Origin: an uncultured Candidatus Saccharibacteria bacterium
GTDB taxonomy: Bacteria > Patescibacteriota > Saccharimonadia > Saccharimonadales > Saccharimonadaceae
Direction: 5' to 3'
DNA: 64,000 nt
NCBI GenBank assembly: GCA_947304395.1
Contig: CAMZBA010000003.1
Coordinates: forward strand, 62,001-126,000
Each line of letters opens with the position of its first letter. The first letter of the stretch is position 1. Of the stretch, positions 53,585 to 62,960 are shown piece after piece. Under the pieces are notes generated by a model. The model did not search any database. It had not been told where the DNA came from and saw only the letters and a list, made by a program, of their open reading frames with translations. The translations under genes were made by a program, and so were the position numbers.

Positions 53585-54985
53585 TTATTTTGAGGAATCG
53601 ATCACTTCAACGGTTTCCAGAACCGTATCGACAACTTCGGTGCGTGGCGTAACCAAGTATATTGTTGATGCGAGAAGCGCCCAGGCGATAATGCCAATAA
53701 CTATTTCGAGGATTCGAGTTTTCGCCTTTTCGACGCTTGAGACGTTATCACGCGCGGTCATTATTATATATCCACAACGCATAAAGCCAATTGCGCCAAT
53801 TGTGCCAACACCAATTGACATCGTTTCAATTATGAAGATAAGAATTTGCTGAATCGCAGAACCATCATCGCTCTCGCACAGTGAAGGGTCGAGGATGGAA
53901 GTGCATCTGATCTCATTGTCTGGGGCTATATTAATATCTGGTTGATTCTCCATTGCATCCCTGGAGCGTTTCAGTGCGTCGTTGCCGGAATCGCCGGAAT
54001 CGCCGGAATTGCCAGAATTGCCAGAATCGCCAGTATTAGGGTTGTTGTCGTCCGATGGCGTGCTGCCGCTCTCGGACGGAGTAGTATTTAACACTTCGTG
54101 AGATATTTTATAGAAAGTCGCACCGCTCTTATTGTAGGCTAAATACATGTCGCCGTTTTCGTCAAATGAGATACTTTCGAGCTCCTCGGCCAAGACATCG
54201 GTATTTATAACGAAGGTTTTTTCGAGTTCGCCAGTTTTAATATTGATGGCGAATATTATAGCGGTACCGCCATGGCCTGGCCAGCAAATATCTTGATCTT
54301 CCCAGTGCATATTACCATGCTTAGGCCAATCGCCACACCCCCAATCGTTGGCTATTCTATAAACATAATCATTATATGAGGCCTGCTGCTGCGGGATTAG
54401 TCCATGCTTAAACGAGTTGCCCTTTATTCCAGAAACTGTATGCCAATCGTCGGTATAGAATTTATCCCCCACATTGTAGGCGTCATGCTTATTATTGTAG
54501 GCGAAATCTCTCTTATTCCGTTTGACGGTTCTTGTTTTCTTCATAGTCTTGTCGCTAATATATGTCCAGTTTCCATCTCCGCCAACAACTACCTCGTCGC
54601 GCTTCCAGTTGTAAGTTAGTGGCGCGTGCTCGAAATAGCCAGATACGTAACCCCGGATATGGTATGGTGGATTCCTGTCCGCAAAAACAATTTGCACTTC
54701 AGTATTATTATTTTCCCAACTAGCCCAAACTATATGTCTCGGCGTAATCGTAGAGCCTTGGCACCAATGATTGCTTTTAGTTGTGGTTCCGCCAATTTCT
54801 AGACCGCCGCTATTTTTGAAGTTAATCAGTTTACTAAGCTGGTCCTTTTTGATGTCGATAATTTTCCATTTACTTTTATATTCGTCATGCCAGTTCAAGC
54901 GCTTTGTTGCTGATACTGGTTTCGCAAATAAGAAACAGGAGACTGCAATAATTATTAATGATATAATCTTAATCTTCTTAGTCAT
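53585..54985 (-). CDS. Secreted protein fused to a two-helix pilin-like tail
   Basis: The 466-aa protein has a signal peptide (cleavage near AKPVSA), an external domain of about 280 residues with beta-propeller-like pieces (GGTAIIFAINIKTGELEKTF, ESISFDENGDMYLAYNKSG) and Cys residues, a GDSGNSG-type linker (about 320-345) and two C-terminal helices (IGVGTIGAIGFMRCGYIIM and ILEIVIGIIAWALLASTIYL) like VirB2/TrbC-type pilins. This would place the propeller on a pilus or secretion surface. It overlaps the 192-aa gene by 8 nt. Confidence 0.65.
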   Translation of the reverse strand: MTKKIKIISLIIIAVSCFLFAKPVSATKRLNWHDEYKSKWKIIDIKKDQLSKLINFKNSGGLEIGGTTTKSNHWCQGSTITPRHIVWASWENNNTEVQIVFADRNPPYHIRGYVSGYFEHAPLTYNWKRDEVVVGGDGNWTYISDKTMKKTRTVKRNKRDFAYNNKHDAYNVGDKFYTDDWHTVSGIKGNSFKHGLIPQQQASYNDYVYRIANDWGCGDWPKHGNMHWEDQDICWPGHGGTAIIFAINIKTGELEKTFVINTDVLAEELESISFDENGDMYLAYNKSGATFYKISHEVLNTTPSESGSTPSDDNNPNTGDSGNSGNSGDSGDSGNDALKRSRDAMENQPDINIAPDNEIRCTSILDPSLCESDDGSAIQQILIFIIETMSIGVGTIGAIGFMRCGYIIMTARDNVSSVEKAKTRILEIVIGIIAWALLASTIYLVTPRTEVVDTVLETVEVIDSSK

Positions 54986-55556
54986 CTAGTTTCCTTTCGC
55001 AAACATACGCGTTGTCGTCGTCTGTGTAAAGTAGGAGTTTATCTTCTTCCTTTGAAACCGAATATTTATTTTGCCACGTATCATTTTCCGTTATAGGCTT
55101 CACTTCGCCATTTTGGACAATCGAGTCGATATCAAAAGCAATCAGATTAGTGTCTGGATCATATGAATAGCTACCCGAATAGCCAACCTCGTCATCATCG
55201 AGCTTATTTAAAGAAGTGAAAGAATCACTAGTGAATATAAAAGATTTGTCGTTGCTACAACTCCAACTCCCGAGAAGGTCATTAGCAGTAAAACCTGGCG
55301 TTACGTGCTTAGGCTTGTAAGACGTAACCGGTTCGACGTCTATGCTGCTAAAATCATCGCCCTTTCTATAGACTATCGTCGGATCCAAACTTAGTAATAC
55401 GCAGACGACTATAATTACGGCAAAAATAAAGAAAAACACAGAGGCGATTTTAATAATCTTTTTTCGCTTTGCCTTTTCCTCGGTGACTGGTTTATCCGTC
55501 GTCTGAGGCTGAATCGTCGACATAGGGGTTGGTGTATTATTAAAATCTTGATACAT
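54978..55556 (-). CDS. Anchored protein with a lipocalin-like external domain
   Basis: The 192-aa protein has a Pro/Thr head, a KRKK stop-transfer and one helix (about residues 35-58), then an external domain with DLLGSWSCSNDKSFIFTSDS and YSYDPDTNLIAFDIDS, reminiscent of small lipocalin-like beta barrels. It overlaps the following gene and is likely its partner. The function is unknown. Confidence 0.65.
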   Translation of the reverse strand: MYQDFNNTPTPMSTIQPQTTDKPVTEEKAKRKKIIKIASVFFFIFAVIIVVCVLLSLDPTIVYRKGDDFSSIDVEPVTSYKPKHVTPGFTANDLLGSWSCSNDKSFIFTSDSFTSLNKLDDDEVGYSGSYSYDPDTNLIAFDIDSIVQNGEVKPITENDTWQNKYSVSKEEDKLLLYTDDDNAYVCERKLDD

Positions 55557-55631
55557 ATTTCTAATAACTATTATATCATTTTTAACTCATGCGTAGCGAT
55601 AAGCGTAATCATTATATCGAGATGTGCGCAC

Positions 55632-55663
55632 AAAAAACACACCCCGCATGGAGTGTGTTTTTT
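55632..55663. terminator. Terminator downstream of the aquaporin gene
   Basis: AAAAAACACAC/GTGTGTTTTTT stem usable from both strands. Confidence 0.85.
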
Positions 55664-55676
55664 GTGTATTTAAGGA

Positions 55677-56705
55677 TTAATTCGCTAACTCTTTGCCACT
55701 TAGCTTTGAAGCGAAATCGGACAAATAGAAGCCAACTACGCCACCTAGTACTGGGAACAATGCATAGGTAACAAGCATCGGCATTAATGCGTTCATTAAG
55801 GCATCAAAACCTTCCGCGCTACCCGGCAATACGCCATACATAAATGCGACTGCCGGGTTCAATACGAATGAGTTTTCTTGAATACCAAAGTAGGTGCCAG
55901 TAATGACAACTGCAAATAGCATTGCCAAAAAGACGCCAGTAGATACGGTTGCTGCAAACGTAAAAGCACTACGCTTGTAGGCGAGCGCGCGAGCATAGAA
56001 GAACGCGATAATAATCGCACCTACGAACTCCAATATTGTGATTGCCCAGAAGAAACTAAAGCCTTCGGTCGTGGCGGCCAAATCACTAGTTGCAGTGAGC
56101 GCTGGTAGTGTAGTATTGTCGGCGGCAATATTGCCAGATGCGATGCCGGCATTATAAAAGCCGTTGACGATTGCAAAACCTGCCCATGCGCCGATAACTT
56201 GTGCGATTAAATAAAGAACGCCACGAATGGCCGAAACGCGGCGGCTGGCCATCATGCCGACCGTAATGACCGGATTAAGATGTGCGCCAGAAAGCGTGAA
56301 GACAGCTAACGTTACGCCGAGATAGCCAAAAATCAAATATAGTGGATTGAATAGGCCGAGCGTTAATGCGATAGCTGTGATAACGCCAGTTCCAATAATC
56401 TCGCCAATGATTGCTCCAATGATTTTTGTGTCTTTAAATATTGTCAAAATATTTTCAGAAGCATCAAACTTGCGCGCAAAGAATTCTTTGATTGGGTGTG
56501 ACTTTGCGGATACTACTTTGACTTTTTCCTCTGCTACCTTTTCTGCCTCATCTTGAACCTTATCCACCGTGGTAACTTTGGCTTTTTTGGTAGTTTTGGC
56601 TTCAACTGCTTTGACAGTTTTTGGCTTCGAAGACGCAGCCTTAGACTTCGCGGAAGTCTTTTTGGCGCCAGATTTCTTGGCCGTTTTGGCTTTGGTTGTT
56701 GCCAT
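55677..56705 (-). CDS. MIP-family channel (aquaporin/glycerol facilitator) with histone-H1-like N-terminus
   Basis: The 342-aa protein has a roughly 75-residue Lys/Ala-rich head (AKTAKKSGAKKTSAKSKAAS) like histone H1 tails, then six helices with the two half-helix motifs LNPVITVG and LNPAVAF (NPV and NPA). It conducts water or small solutes. The head is far longer than in usual MIP channels. TTAAGGAG precedes the ATG. Confidence 0.88.
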   Translation of the reverse strand: MATTKAKTAKKSGAKKTSAKSKAASSKPKTVKAVEAKTTKKAKVTTVDKVQDEAEKVAEEKVKVVSAKSHPIKEFFARKFDASENILTIFKDTKIIGAIIGEIIGTGVITAIALTLGLFNPLYLIFGYLGVTLAVFTLSGAHLNPVITVGMMASRRVSAIRGVLYLIAQVIGAWAGFAIVNGFYNAGIASGNIAADNTTLPALTATSDLAATTEGFSFFWAITILEFVGAIIIAFFYARALAYKRSAFTFAATVSTGVFLAMLFAVVITGTYFGIQENSFVLNPAVAFMYGVLPGSAEGFDALMNALMPMLVTYALFPVLGGVVGFYLSDFASKLSGKELAN

Positions 56706-56836
56706 TTTACCTCTCCTTAAGTGTTATATATAAAACATCATATCATATTTCTAGATAAGTTATCTATTTTCTGTATTTTTTAGATATAAGCTTTTTATGC
56801 TAAAATAAAAAAGTTCAATAAAAAAGGAGATACGTC

Positions 56837-57064
56837 GTGGGAATAATGGTAGAAGGAAATGAAGAACAATCAAAATTGCAAGAGCGTATCTCTGCCGATT
56901 TGCGCGAACGTTCTCGCCGTAATTCGCGCGATGAAGACGTAGACTTAGTGGAAGATTCCGAATATCTGCGCGGCACTCAAAAAACCGGTCGTTTTAGTTG
57001 GTTTTGGTTTATACTGGTTTCGCTAGCTGCGGTGGCGCTTATTATTATCTTTGTTATTAAATAG
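56837..57064 (+). CDS. Small single-helix membrane protein
   Basis: The 75-aa protein starts at GTG 56837 after AAAAGGAG. It is charged and helical (RISADLRERSRRNSRDEDVD) with one C-terminal helix (FWFILVSLAAVALIIIFVI), so it is tail-anchored. Function unknown; it precedes pheS. Confidence 0.65.
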   Translation: MGIMVEGNEEQSKLQERISADLRERSRRNSRDEDVDLVEDSEYLRGTQKTGRFSWFWFILVSLAAVALIIIFVIK

Positions 57065-57100
57065 TCAACAGATAAGAGATATGATAAAATACTAGTTATC

Positions 57101-58069
57101 ATGCCTAGTATTTCGGATTTAAAAGTAGAGCTAAAACAGCTCAACGCAGAATACGCCAAAATCAAAGACATGCCGGCTGAAAAGCGGGCTGATTTTGGCA
57201 AAGAACTAAATATTAAAAAACAAAAAATCATGCAACAAATTGCCGATGCCGAGAACGCAGTGCAAGACGCGGCCGTTACTCCGCTCGACATTACAGCCTC
57301 GCGTGATATTAATGCCGATGCGCCAGAATTTTTGACTGCAGATTTTGGTAGTAAGCATCCACTCATGACCGAACTTGATCGTGTAGTCGGAATTTACCAA
57401 AGCATGGGCTTCGATATTATGGAATCCGTCCAACTCGACGATGAATTTCATATGTTTGATAGCCTCAACTTTGCCAAAGGCCATCCAGCACGTGACGGTT
57501 ACGATACCTTTCGCACAGAAGAAGGTTTTATTCCACCGGCACATACCAGTACGATGCAGAATCGTGTATTAAAAACTTACAAACACAAATTAGACGAGGG
57601 CAATGCGATTGCCGTAGCGGTTCCTGGGCGTGTCTATCGCAATGAAGACGTCGACGCCACGCACGAACATACATTCTATCAATGTGAAGGTGTCTATGTC
57701 TCTGAAACTTGTACGCTCGGCAACATGCTCGGCATTCTGCGTGAATTCTTTGAAAAATACTATGGCCAAAAACTTAATATTAAAACCCAGCCGGGCTATT
57801 TTCCATTCACGGAGCCTAGCCTCGAATTCTTAATTGAAAAACCAGCCGCATTAGGCGGCAAAGGCAAAGGCGGCGACTGGCTTGAGATGCTTGGTTGCGG
57901 CATGATTCATCCGAATGTTCTTAAAATGGCCGGCATCGACCCAACTAAATATCAGGGTTTTGCGTGGGGAGGCGGCATTGATCGTCTTGTCATGTTGCGT
58001 TATGGGCTTGGCGATGTCCGCAATTTCGAGGCAGCCAAACTTGATTTCTTGAAGGAGTTCACATGTTAA
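57101..58069 (+). CDS. pheS: Phenylalanine--tRNA ligase alpha subunit
   Basis: The 322-aa subunit is at the short end for PheS: a reduced N-terminal coiled coil, then the class II core HPLMTELDRVVGIYQSMGF, TSTMQNRVLKTYK, GRVYRNEDVDATHEHTFYQC and WGGGIDRLVMLRYGLGDVR. TGATAAAAT stands 10 nt before ATG. pheT overlaps its end by 7 nt, its Shine-Dalgarno lying inside pheS. Confidence 0.96.
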   Translation: MPSISDLKVELKQLNAEYAKIKDMPAEKRADFGKELNIKKQKIMQQIADAENAVQDAAVTPLDITASRDINADAPEFLTADFGSKHPLMTELDRVVGIYQSMGFDIMESVQLDDEFHMFDSLNFAKGHPARDGYDTFRTEEGFIPPAHTSTMQNRVLKTYKHKLDEGNAIAVAVPGRVYRNEDVDATHEHTFYQCEGVYVSETCTLGNMLGILREFFEKYYGQKLNIKTQPGYFPFTEPSLEFLIEKPAALGGKGKGGDWLEMLGCGMIHPNVLKMAGIDPTKYQGFAWGGGIDRLVMLRYGLGDVRNFEAAKLDFLKEFTC

Positions 58070-60498
58070 TTTCATTAAATTGGATCAAAAAATATGTTGA
58101 CATTAATGTCTCTAATGAAGAGCTCATTAAATTGATTGGCGCGCGTCTCGTAGAAGTTGAAGAGGCAATCGATGAGACACATAAATATGATGGTATTTTT
58201 GCCGTAAAAGTTATTAACGCCGAAAAAATACCAGACACACATTTAACACTCTGCAAAATAGACGATGGCGGAAAGGCTGAAAAAGTTGAGCGCGACGAGA
58301 AGGGCTACATTCAAGTTATGTGCGGTGCGCCGAATGTGCATGAAGGAATGCTTGCGGCTTGGATTGCTCCAGGAGCCATCGTTCCATCGACATATCACGA
58401 CAAAGAGCCGTTCGAAATTGGCATGCGTAAAATGCTTAAAAAATACGATTCATATGGTATGTTGGCTGGCGCTGATGAGCTTGCGATTGGTGACGATCAT
58501 TCTGGAATTGTAGAGCTCGACCCGGCTACCACTACGCCTGGTGATGATTTCGCAAAGCTTTTCGAGCTCGATGATGTTATTCTTGATATCGAAAACAAAT
58601 CACTCACGCATCGTCCTGATACTTTTGGTATTCTAGGTTTTGCGCGCGAAGTGGCTGGAATTTTAGGCCAACCATTCAAAACAGACGATTGGTATCTTCG
58701 CGATGCGGCTGATTTTGCTAACGATTCAAATATTAAGCTTAGTATCGAAATAGACGAAAAGCTCTGTCCGCGCTATACGGCCGTCGTGCTATCGTTAAAG
58801 GCGAATAATGCTCCAAAATATCTTACTTTGCAGGATACTTTGTTGGCGCGTTCCGGCATGCGTCCAATTGATCCAATTGTGGATTTGACGAATATGTTAA
58901 TGCTTATTTCTGGGCAACCTTTGCACGCATTTGACTATGACAAATTCGTTAAAGTTGGCAAGTCTAAGAACCCGAAAATTATTGTTCGTGCAGCCAAAAA
59001 AGGCGAAAAACTCACCCTGCTTGATGGCAAAGAAGTCGAATTAAATGTTGATGATATTGTTATTACGAGCAATAACGTGCCAGTAGCGCTCGCTGGCGCA
59101 ATGGGTGGCGCAAACACTGAGATTGATGCGAATACTAAGCGCGTAATTCTCGAATCCGCTACATTTAGCTTATATAACTTGCGCAAAACTCAAATGGCGC
59201 ACGGTATATTTTCTGAAGCAATCACGCGTTTCACGAAAGGTCAGCCAGCTGGTCAAACTTTGCCAGTTGCGTTGCGCTTTGCGGAGCAGGCTAAAAGCCT
59301 TGGGTACGAGCCGCTCGCAGTTTTTGATAGTCAAAAAACTGCTCCCGCCGTCGAGAAAGTTGAGCTCAGCTTGTTGCAGCTTAATAATCTGCTTGGTACA
59401 AATTTTGACGCAAAGTCAGTTCAGAAAATTCTTCAAAATGTCGAATTTGACGTTGAAATAAAAGGCGACAAAGTTGTTACAAAAGTGCCATTTTGGCGTA
59501 CTGATATTCATATTTCGGAAGATGTTATCGAGGAACTTGGGCGACTTACTGGCTACGATAATATCGCTCCAGTCTTGCCGCTACACGCTACGTCTGACCA
59601 GAATGAGATGTTCGCATTAAAAACCGCACTACGCGAGCACCTATCTGCGCGTGGCGCCAACGAAGTGCTGACTTATTCGTTCATTCACGGTGATTTAATT
59701 AAAAAAGTTGGTGAAACTCCAGAAAATTCTTATAAAATCGTCAACTCAATTTCGCCTGATCTGCAATATATTCGCCAAAGTATTGTGCCGAGTTTGTTGG
59801 ATAAATCATACGCCAACCTTCGCGCCGGTCACGAAAAATTTGCACTATTCGAAATGAACCAGGTCTATCCACGCACGAATGGCGCGGACGAAGATGGTGT
59901 GCCTCAAAATAGCCACAAGCTTGGTTTTGTCATTGTTGACCAGTCCGGAAGATCTGATTATTATCTCGCTAAAAAATATCTTCTATCAATTCTAGATAAT
60001 TACGGCGTAGATTATAAAATATCGCCATTTGTTGAAGCGAAAGATAAAACTAATGCCTACTATGAGCCGAAGCGCAGTGCGCATGTTGAGGCCAAAGATG
60101 GACGACTGATTGGCTATGTTGGCGAAATTAAACAACGTGTATTGCGCGAATTCAAACTTCCAGTTCCGACGGCGGCGTTCGAAGTTGATTTGTCGGTCTT
60201 GTTAGAGCTCAAAGGCGCTAGCGCAAAAGACTTTAGTTTCAGTCAATTCCCATCCGTCGCGCGCGACTTAACGCTTACTCTGCCACTGAGTTGCAAGGCG
60301 GGCGAAATTGAGGCTAAAATTCGCAATACGCTCACGCAGCGCCGTCTGATTAATCGCGTTGTCTGTACGTCTATATACCAAGCCGAAGGCGCTGACACAA
60401 AGAATGTAAGCTTCCATTTAGACTTTGCTCGTACGGATAAAACACTAGAAAAAGCCGAGATTCAAGCTATAATGAAAACATTGGAAAAAATTAAATAA
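58063..60498 (+). CDS. pheT: Phenylalanine--tRNA ligase beta subunit
   Basis: The 811-aa subunit has the N-terminal tRNA-binding OB part (about residues 40-150), the B3/B4 editing domain with DIENKSLTHRPDTFGILGFA, the B5 domain and the class II-like core, and the C-terminal anticodon-binding FDX-ACB (SFSQFPSVARDLTLTLP). Length is normal. Confidence 0.96.
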   Translation: MLISLNWIKKYVDINVSNEELIKLIGARLVEVEEAIDETHKYDGIFAVKVINAEKIPDTHLTLCKIDDGGKAEKVERDEKGYIQVMCGAPNVHEGMLAAWIAPGAIVPSTYHDKEPFEIGMRKMLKKYDSYGMLAGADELAIGDDHSGIVELDPATTTPGDDFAKLFELDDVILDIENKSLTHRPDTFGILGFAREVAGILGQPFKTDDWYLRDAADFANDSNIKLSIEIDEKLCPRYTAVVLSLKANNAPKYLTLQDTLLARSGMRPIDPIVDLTNMLMLISGQPLHAFDYDKFVKVGKSKNPKIIVRAAKKGEKLTLLDGKEVELNVDDIVITSNNVPVALAGAMGGANTEIDANTKRVILESATFSLYNLRKTQMAHGIFSEAITRFTKGQPAGQTLPVALRFAEQAKSLGYEPLAVFDSQKTAPAVEKVELSLLQLNNLLGTNFDAKSVQKILQNVEFDVEIKGDKVVTKVPFWRTDIHISEDVIEELGRLTGYDNIAPVLPLHATSDQNEMFALKTALREHLSARGANEVLTYSFIHGDLIKKVGETPENSYKIVNSISPDLQYIRQSIVPSLLDKSYANLRAGHEKFALFEMNQVYPRTNGADEDGVPQNSHKLGFVIVDQSGRSDYYLAKKYLLSILDNYGVDYKISPFVEAKDKTNAYYEPKRSAHVEAKDGRLIGYVGEIKQRVLREFKLPVPTAAFEVDLSVLLELKGASAKDFSFSQFPSVARDLTLTLPLSCKAGEIEAKIRNTLTQRRLINRVVCTSIYQAEGADTKNVSFHLDFARTDKTLEKAEIQAIMKTLEKIK

Positions 60499-60520
60499 CG
60501 GGTGGAAATACGGAGGTAAT

Positions 60521-61288
60521 ATGATTAAAAATGATGATTTGAAGACGTCTCCAAAACAGCGTCTCGTTATCGCTGCGGTCACGGTCTTTATGCTCGCCTC
60601 AACTTTTGCGCTTTATGCCGGCATTGTTCTCAATTATGGCAGCAAAAATAATGCGTCAAACAACTTAACTAGCGAAGAGCAGGCGCGCTACGATGAGTTG
60701 TTGGCTGAGTATAATGCCAATGTCGAAAAGCAGGCTGATGAATTGTCTGCAAAATATTTTGACTCTTTCAAGAGCTACAAGAGTCAAGTCAAAGCTTTTA
60801 ATGCAGCTAGTGTTGATAATCTCAAAACAGAAGATCTAAAAATTGGCACCGGTCGAACCATTTCTGGTACAGAAGATGTCGACTACTCCGCCTACTACAT
60901 TGGCTGGTTGAGCGACGAGACCGTGTTTGATTCGAGCTTCGATAATATAGAAAGCCCCACCAAGCTAAAATCGCCACTAGGTGGCACCACGGGCCTGATT
61001 GAAGGCTGGAAGAAGGGCATTGATGGCATGAAGATTGGTGGCGTACGCGTGCTAAGCATCCCATCGGCGCTTGGCTATGGCGATACTGAACAGGGCAACA
61101 TTCCAGCAAATAGTCCATTAAAATTCGTCATTATGCTTATCGATAAGGTAGAAGATGTCGAAATGAGTAGCGAATTAATGAATCTCTACTACAAATCTAT
61201 GGGTGTCAACCTTAGCAATATGGGCTCTTCGTCCGAAGATGCCGGCACTAGCGACGAAGCTGCGGAGACCGAAAACGCAGAGCAATAA
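60521..61288 (+). CDS. FKBP-type peptidyl-prolyl isomerase, membrane anchored
   Basis: The 255-aa protein has one membrane helix (about residues 14-37), a helical linker with AEYNANVEKQADEL, then an FKBP domain (YSAYYIGWLSDETVFDSSFD, LIEGWKKGIDGMKIGG, IPSALGYGDTEQGNIPANSP). It folds exported proteins outside the membrane. GGAGG precedes the ATG. Confidence 0.92.
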   Translation: MIKNDDLKTSPKQRLVIAAVTVFMLASTFALYAGIVLNYGSKNNASNNLTSEEQARYDELLAEYNANVEKQADELSAKYFDSFKSYKSQVKAFNAASVDNLKTEDLKIGTGRTISGTEDVDYSAYYIGWLSDETVFDSSFDNIESPTKLKSPLGGTTGLIEGWKKGIDGMKIGGVRVLSIPSALGYGDTEQGNIPANSPLKFVIMLIDKVEDVEMSSELMNLYYKSMGVNLSNMGSSSEDAGTSDEAAETENAEQ

Positions 61289-61305
61289 AGTATAGCTACT
61301 AGAAG

Positions 61306-61331
61306 CGGGTCGAATCGACGGCCCGTTTTTT
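61306..61331 (+). terminator. Terminator of the FKBP gene
   Basis: CGGG...CCCG stem with an inner TCG/CGA hairpin, followed by six Ts. Confidence 0.75.
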
Positions 61332-61353
61332 GCGTACGTAAACATAAGCATGG

Positions 61354-61382
61354 TTGACAAAAATGTGAATGTGTGATATAAT
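61354..61382 (+). promoter_or_regulatory. Perfect-consensus sigma-70 promoter
   Basis: TTGACA (61354-61359), 17 bp, TATAAT (61377-61382). The roughly 140-nt leader starts with an AGTCT/AGACT hairpin and contains a long hairpin with TTCCTGCATT/AATGCAGGAA arms (around 61447-61492). Confidence 0.9.
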
Positions 61383-61527
61383 GAAATGGTAGTCTTGTAG
61401 ACTAGGCACATAAATAAGCTAGTTGCACAAAATGTTCTCGGATATGTTCCTGCATTCTTGTCTACTTATATAGCAGGCAAAAATGCAGGAATGTATGTAA
61501 TTTTTTCTATTATAAGGAGGAATCGCC

Positions 61528-62118
61528 ATGGGAATTATTATTTTCGCAACAACAATCCTGGTCCTCTGCGCAATTTCGTATTCGTGCGTAGGGCTGAAAG
61601 ACAAAATCGCCATCTCCACCGCCCGGAAGGGAAAGTATATCTTTCGAAGGCGCCAGCTGGCGCGAGAGTATCGCGACAGTAATAGGCAGCCGAAAATGGT
61701 CAAGACAGAAAGCGTAATCATGCTTCCGTCCGAGACCTTCTTCGCCCTGGCCGGCACAGTCTCCGCCATTGTGGCGGAAGCTCTCACGATGGAGCACGTA
61801 AAGAGCCTGCATCTTCTGCTGAGCAATACTGTTCGTGACCCCTTCGACTTCGCATACGTGGAGCCGATCCTTGCGGCCGTTATCGCGCTGGCTGCATATG
61901 CGACCGCTAAAGCCGCGACGGCGCACGTGGCCATGAGCCACGCCCGTATGATTGCCGAGAGGCGCATCGGAAAGCGTCGCACGGTTTGCTTCGACTGCGA
62001 TAGCGGAGTTGTGGAGATGATTGAGCAGGCGGGCGCAACGATTATTGCATGGTTTACTGGCGCTAATGAAAGGCGCGAGAAGGCCGAGGATGTGGCTTCT
62101 GCAGACATTGCAGACTGA
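61528..62118 (+). CDS. Orphan membrane protein
   Basis: The 196-aa protein starts at 61528 after AAGGAGG. It has an N-terminal helix (about residues 3-22), a basic cytoplasmic loop (ARKGKYIFRRRQLAREYR), two central hydrophobic parts near 72-90 and 110-132 (EPILAAVIALAAYATAKAAT) and a charged tail. No family recognised. Long open frames on the opposite strand are mirror images of this one and lack start signals. Confidence 0.7.
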   Translation: MGIIIFATTILVLCAISYSCVGLKDKIAISTARKGKYIFRRRQLAREYRDSNRQPKMVKTESVIMLPSETFFALAGTVSAIVAEALTMEHVKSLHLLLSNTVRDPFDFAYVEPILAAVIALAAYATAKAATAHVAMSHARMIAERRIGKRRTVCFDCDSGVVEMIEQAGATIIAWFTGANERREKAEDVASADIAD

Positions 62119-62155
62119 TCCTACCTCGCCTCGTCTGTTGCAACTGGCTAACTTC

Positions 62156-62187
62156 AGGCCGGACAATTATGTTTGTCCGGCCTTTTT
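62156..62187 (+). terminator. Intrinsic terminator
   Basis: AGGCCGGACAA/TTGTCCGGCCT with Ts; it ends the orphan gene at 61528. Confidence 0.88.
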
Positions 62188-62196
62188 CCATGATTG

Positions 62197-62223
62197 TAAA
62201 AAGACCGCCCACATGGGCGGTCT
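62197..62223 (-). terminator. Terminator of the 174-aa orphan gene
   Basis: AGACCGCCC/GGGCGGTCT stem; read on the - strand it runs into five Ts. Its surroundings are nearly identical to the terminator at 62910. Confidence 0.85.
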
Positions 62224-62250
62224 GTCTGCTTTTTTGGAACAACAGCTCAA

Positions 62251-62775
62251 CTATCGCTCTTCCGACATTAACTCAGGTAGCTCCTTGATGGACTTTTTTA
62301 CAATCCCCTCAATTGTTGCCACCTCGTCCGCATCGTGGCAGGCTATGGAAGGCAGGAAGAGGACGGGTCTTTTTGGGTTTATTTTAATGGGGCCGAGTAA
62401 AAAACTAACACCCGACTTTTGGTAGTAGAACCCACGCTTAGATTCTTCCGATTCGACGGGCAGGATATATACATCCTTGACGAGAAAATCGCCCCAGCAA
62501 CGCCTGCCGTAACTGACGCGTATCTTGTCGCCCCCCGTGTGAAAGACGTACCGCGCATCAGCTAACCAGATTTTGTCAATCATCCCCCGCGCTTCCAGTG
62601 GCTTTGTGGTCACCAGGAAATGATATCCGTCTTTTTTGTTGAAGATGTAGCTGCCTCCGGCGTTAAAATACTCTTTAGTAGGCGTTTTGTTATAGGACAA
62701 AGCGCCAATATTCCAAAGCATATATCCCGTCAGAATAGTTACTCCGAGTAAGCAAAAGCAGATAATAAAGAACAT
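62251..62775 (-). CDS. Orphan membrane-anchored protein
   Basis: The 174-aa protein starts at 62775 (AAAGGGG site), not at the earlier ATG 62820, which overlaps the leader. It has one N-terminal helix (FFIICFCLLGVTILTGYMLW), then a domain with GGSYIFNKKDGYHFLV and IRVSYGRRCWGDFLV and a short helical tail. On the - strand TATAAT with an upstream TTTACT gives a short leader. No family recognised. Confidence 0.7.
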   Translation of the reverse strand: MFFIICFCLLGVTILTGYMLWNIGALSYNKTPTKEYFNAGGSYIFNKKDGYHFLVTTKPLEARGMIDKIWLADARYVFHTGGDKIRVSYGRRCWGDFLVKDVYILPVESEESKRGFYYQKSGVSFLLGPIKINPKRPVLFLPSIACHDADEVATIEGIVKKSIKELPELMSEER

Positions 62776-62909
62776 AATACACCCCTTTCTTCGTGGTTCG
62801 GATATGTGTACGACGCACAAATTATATCACAAAAACAGAAAAAGTAAACATAATAACATTAGCCCCAAGCTGGGCAAGCTATGATTATATAGCATTTTCT
62901 CGTAGCCGT

Positions 62910-62935
62910 AAAAAGACCGCCTATATGGGCGGTCT
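62910..62935 (-). terminator. Terminator of the 89-aa orphan gene
   Basis: AGACCGCC(T)/(A)GGCGGTCT-type stem, with flanks GTAAAAAGACCGCC and GGCGGTCTGTCTGCTTTT shared with the one at 62197; the inner pairs differ. Confidence 0.8.
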
Positions 62936-62960
62936 GTCTGCTTTTGAGATTTAGCATTCG

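Noticed and set aside
61419-62166. Two long - strand ORFs (over 210 codons each)
   Set aside because: They mirror the SD-led gene at 61528, lack start signals and run through its leader or terminator.
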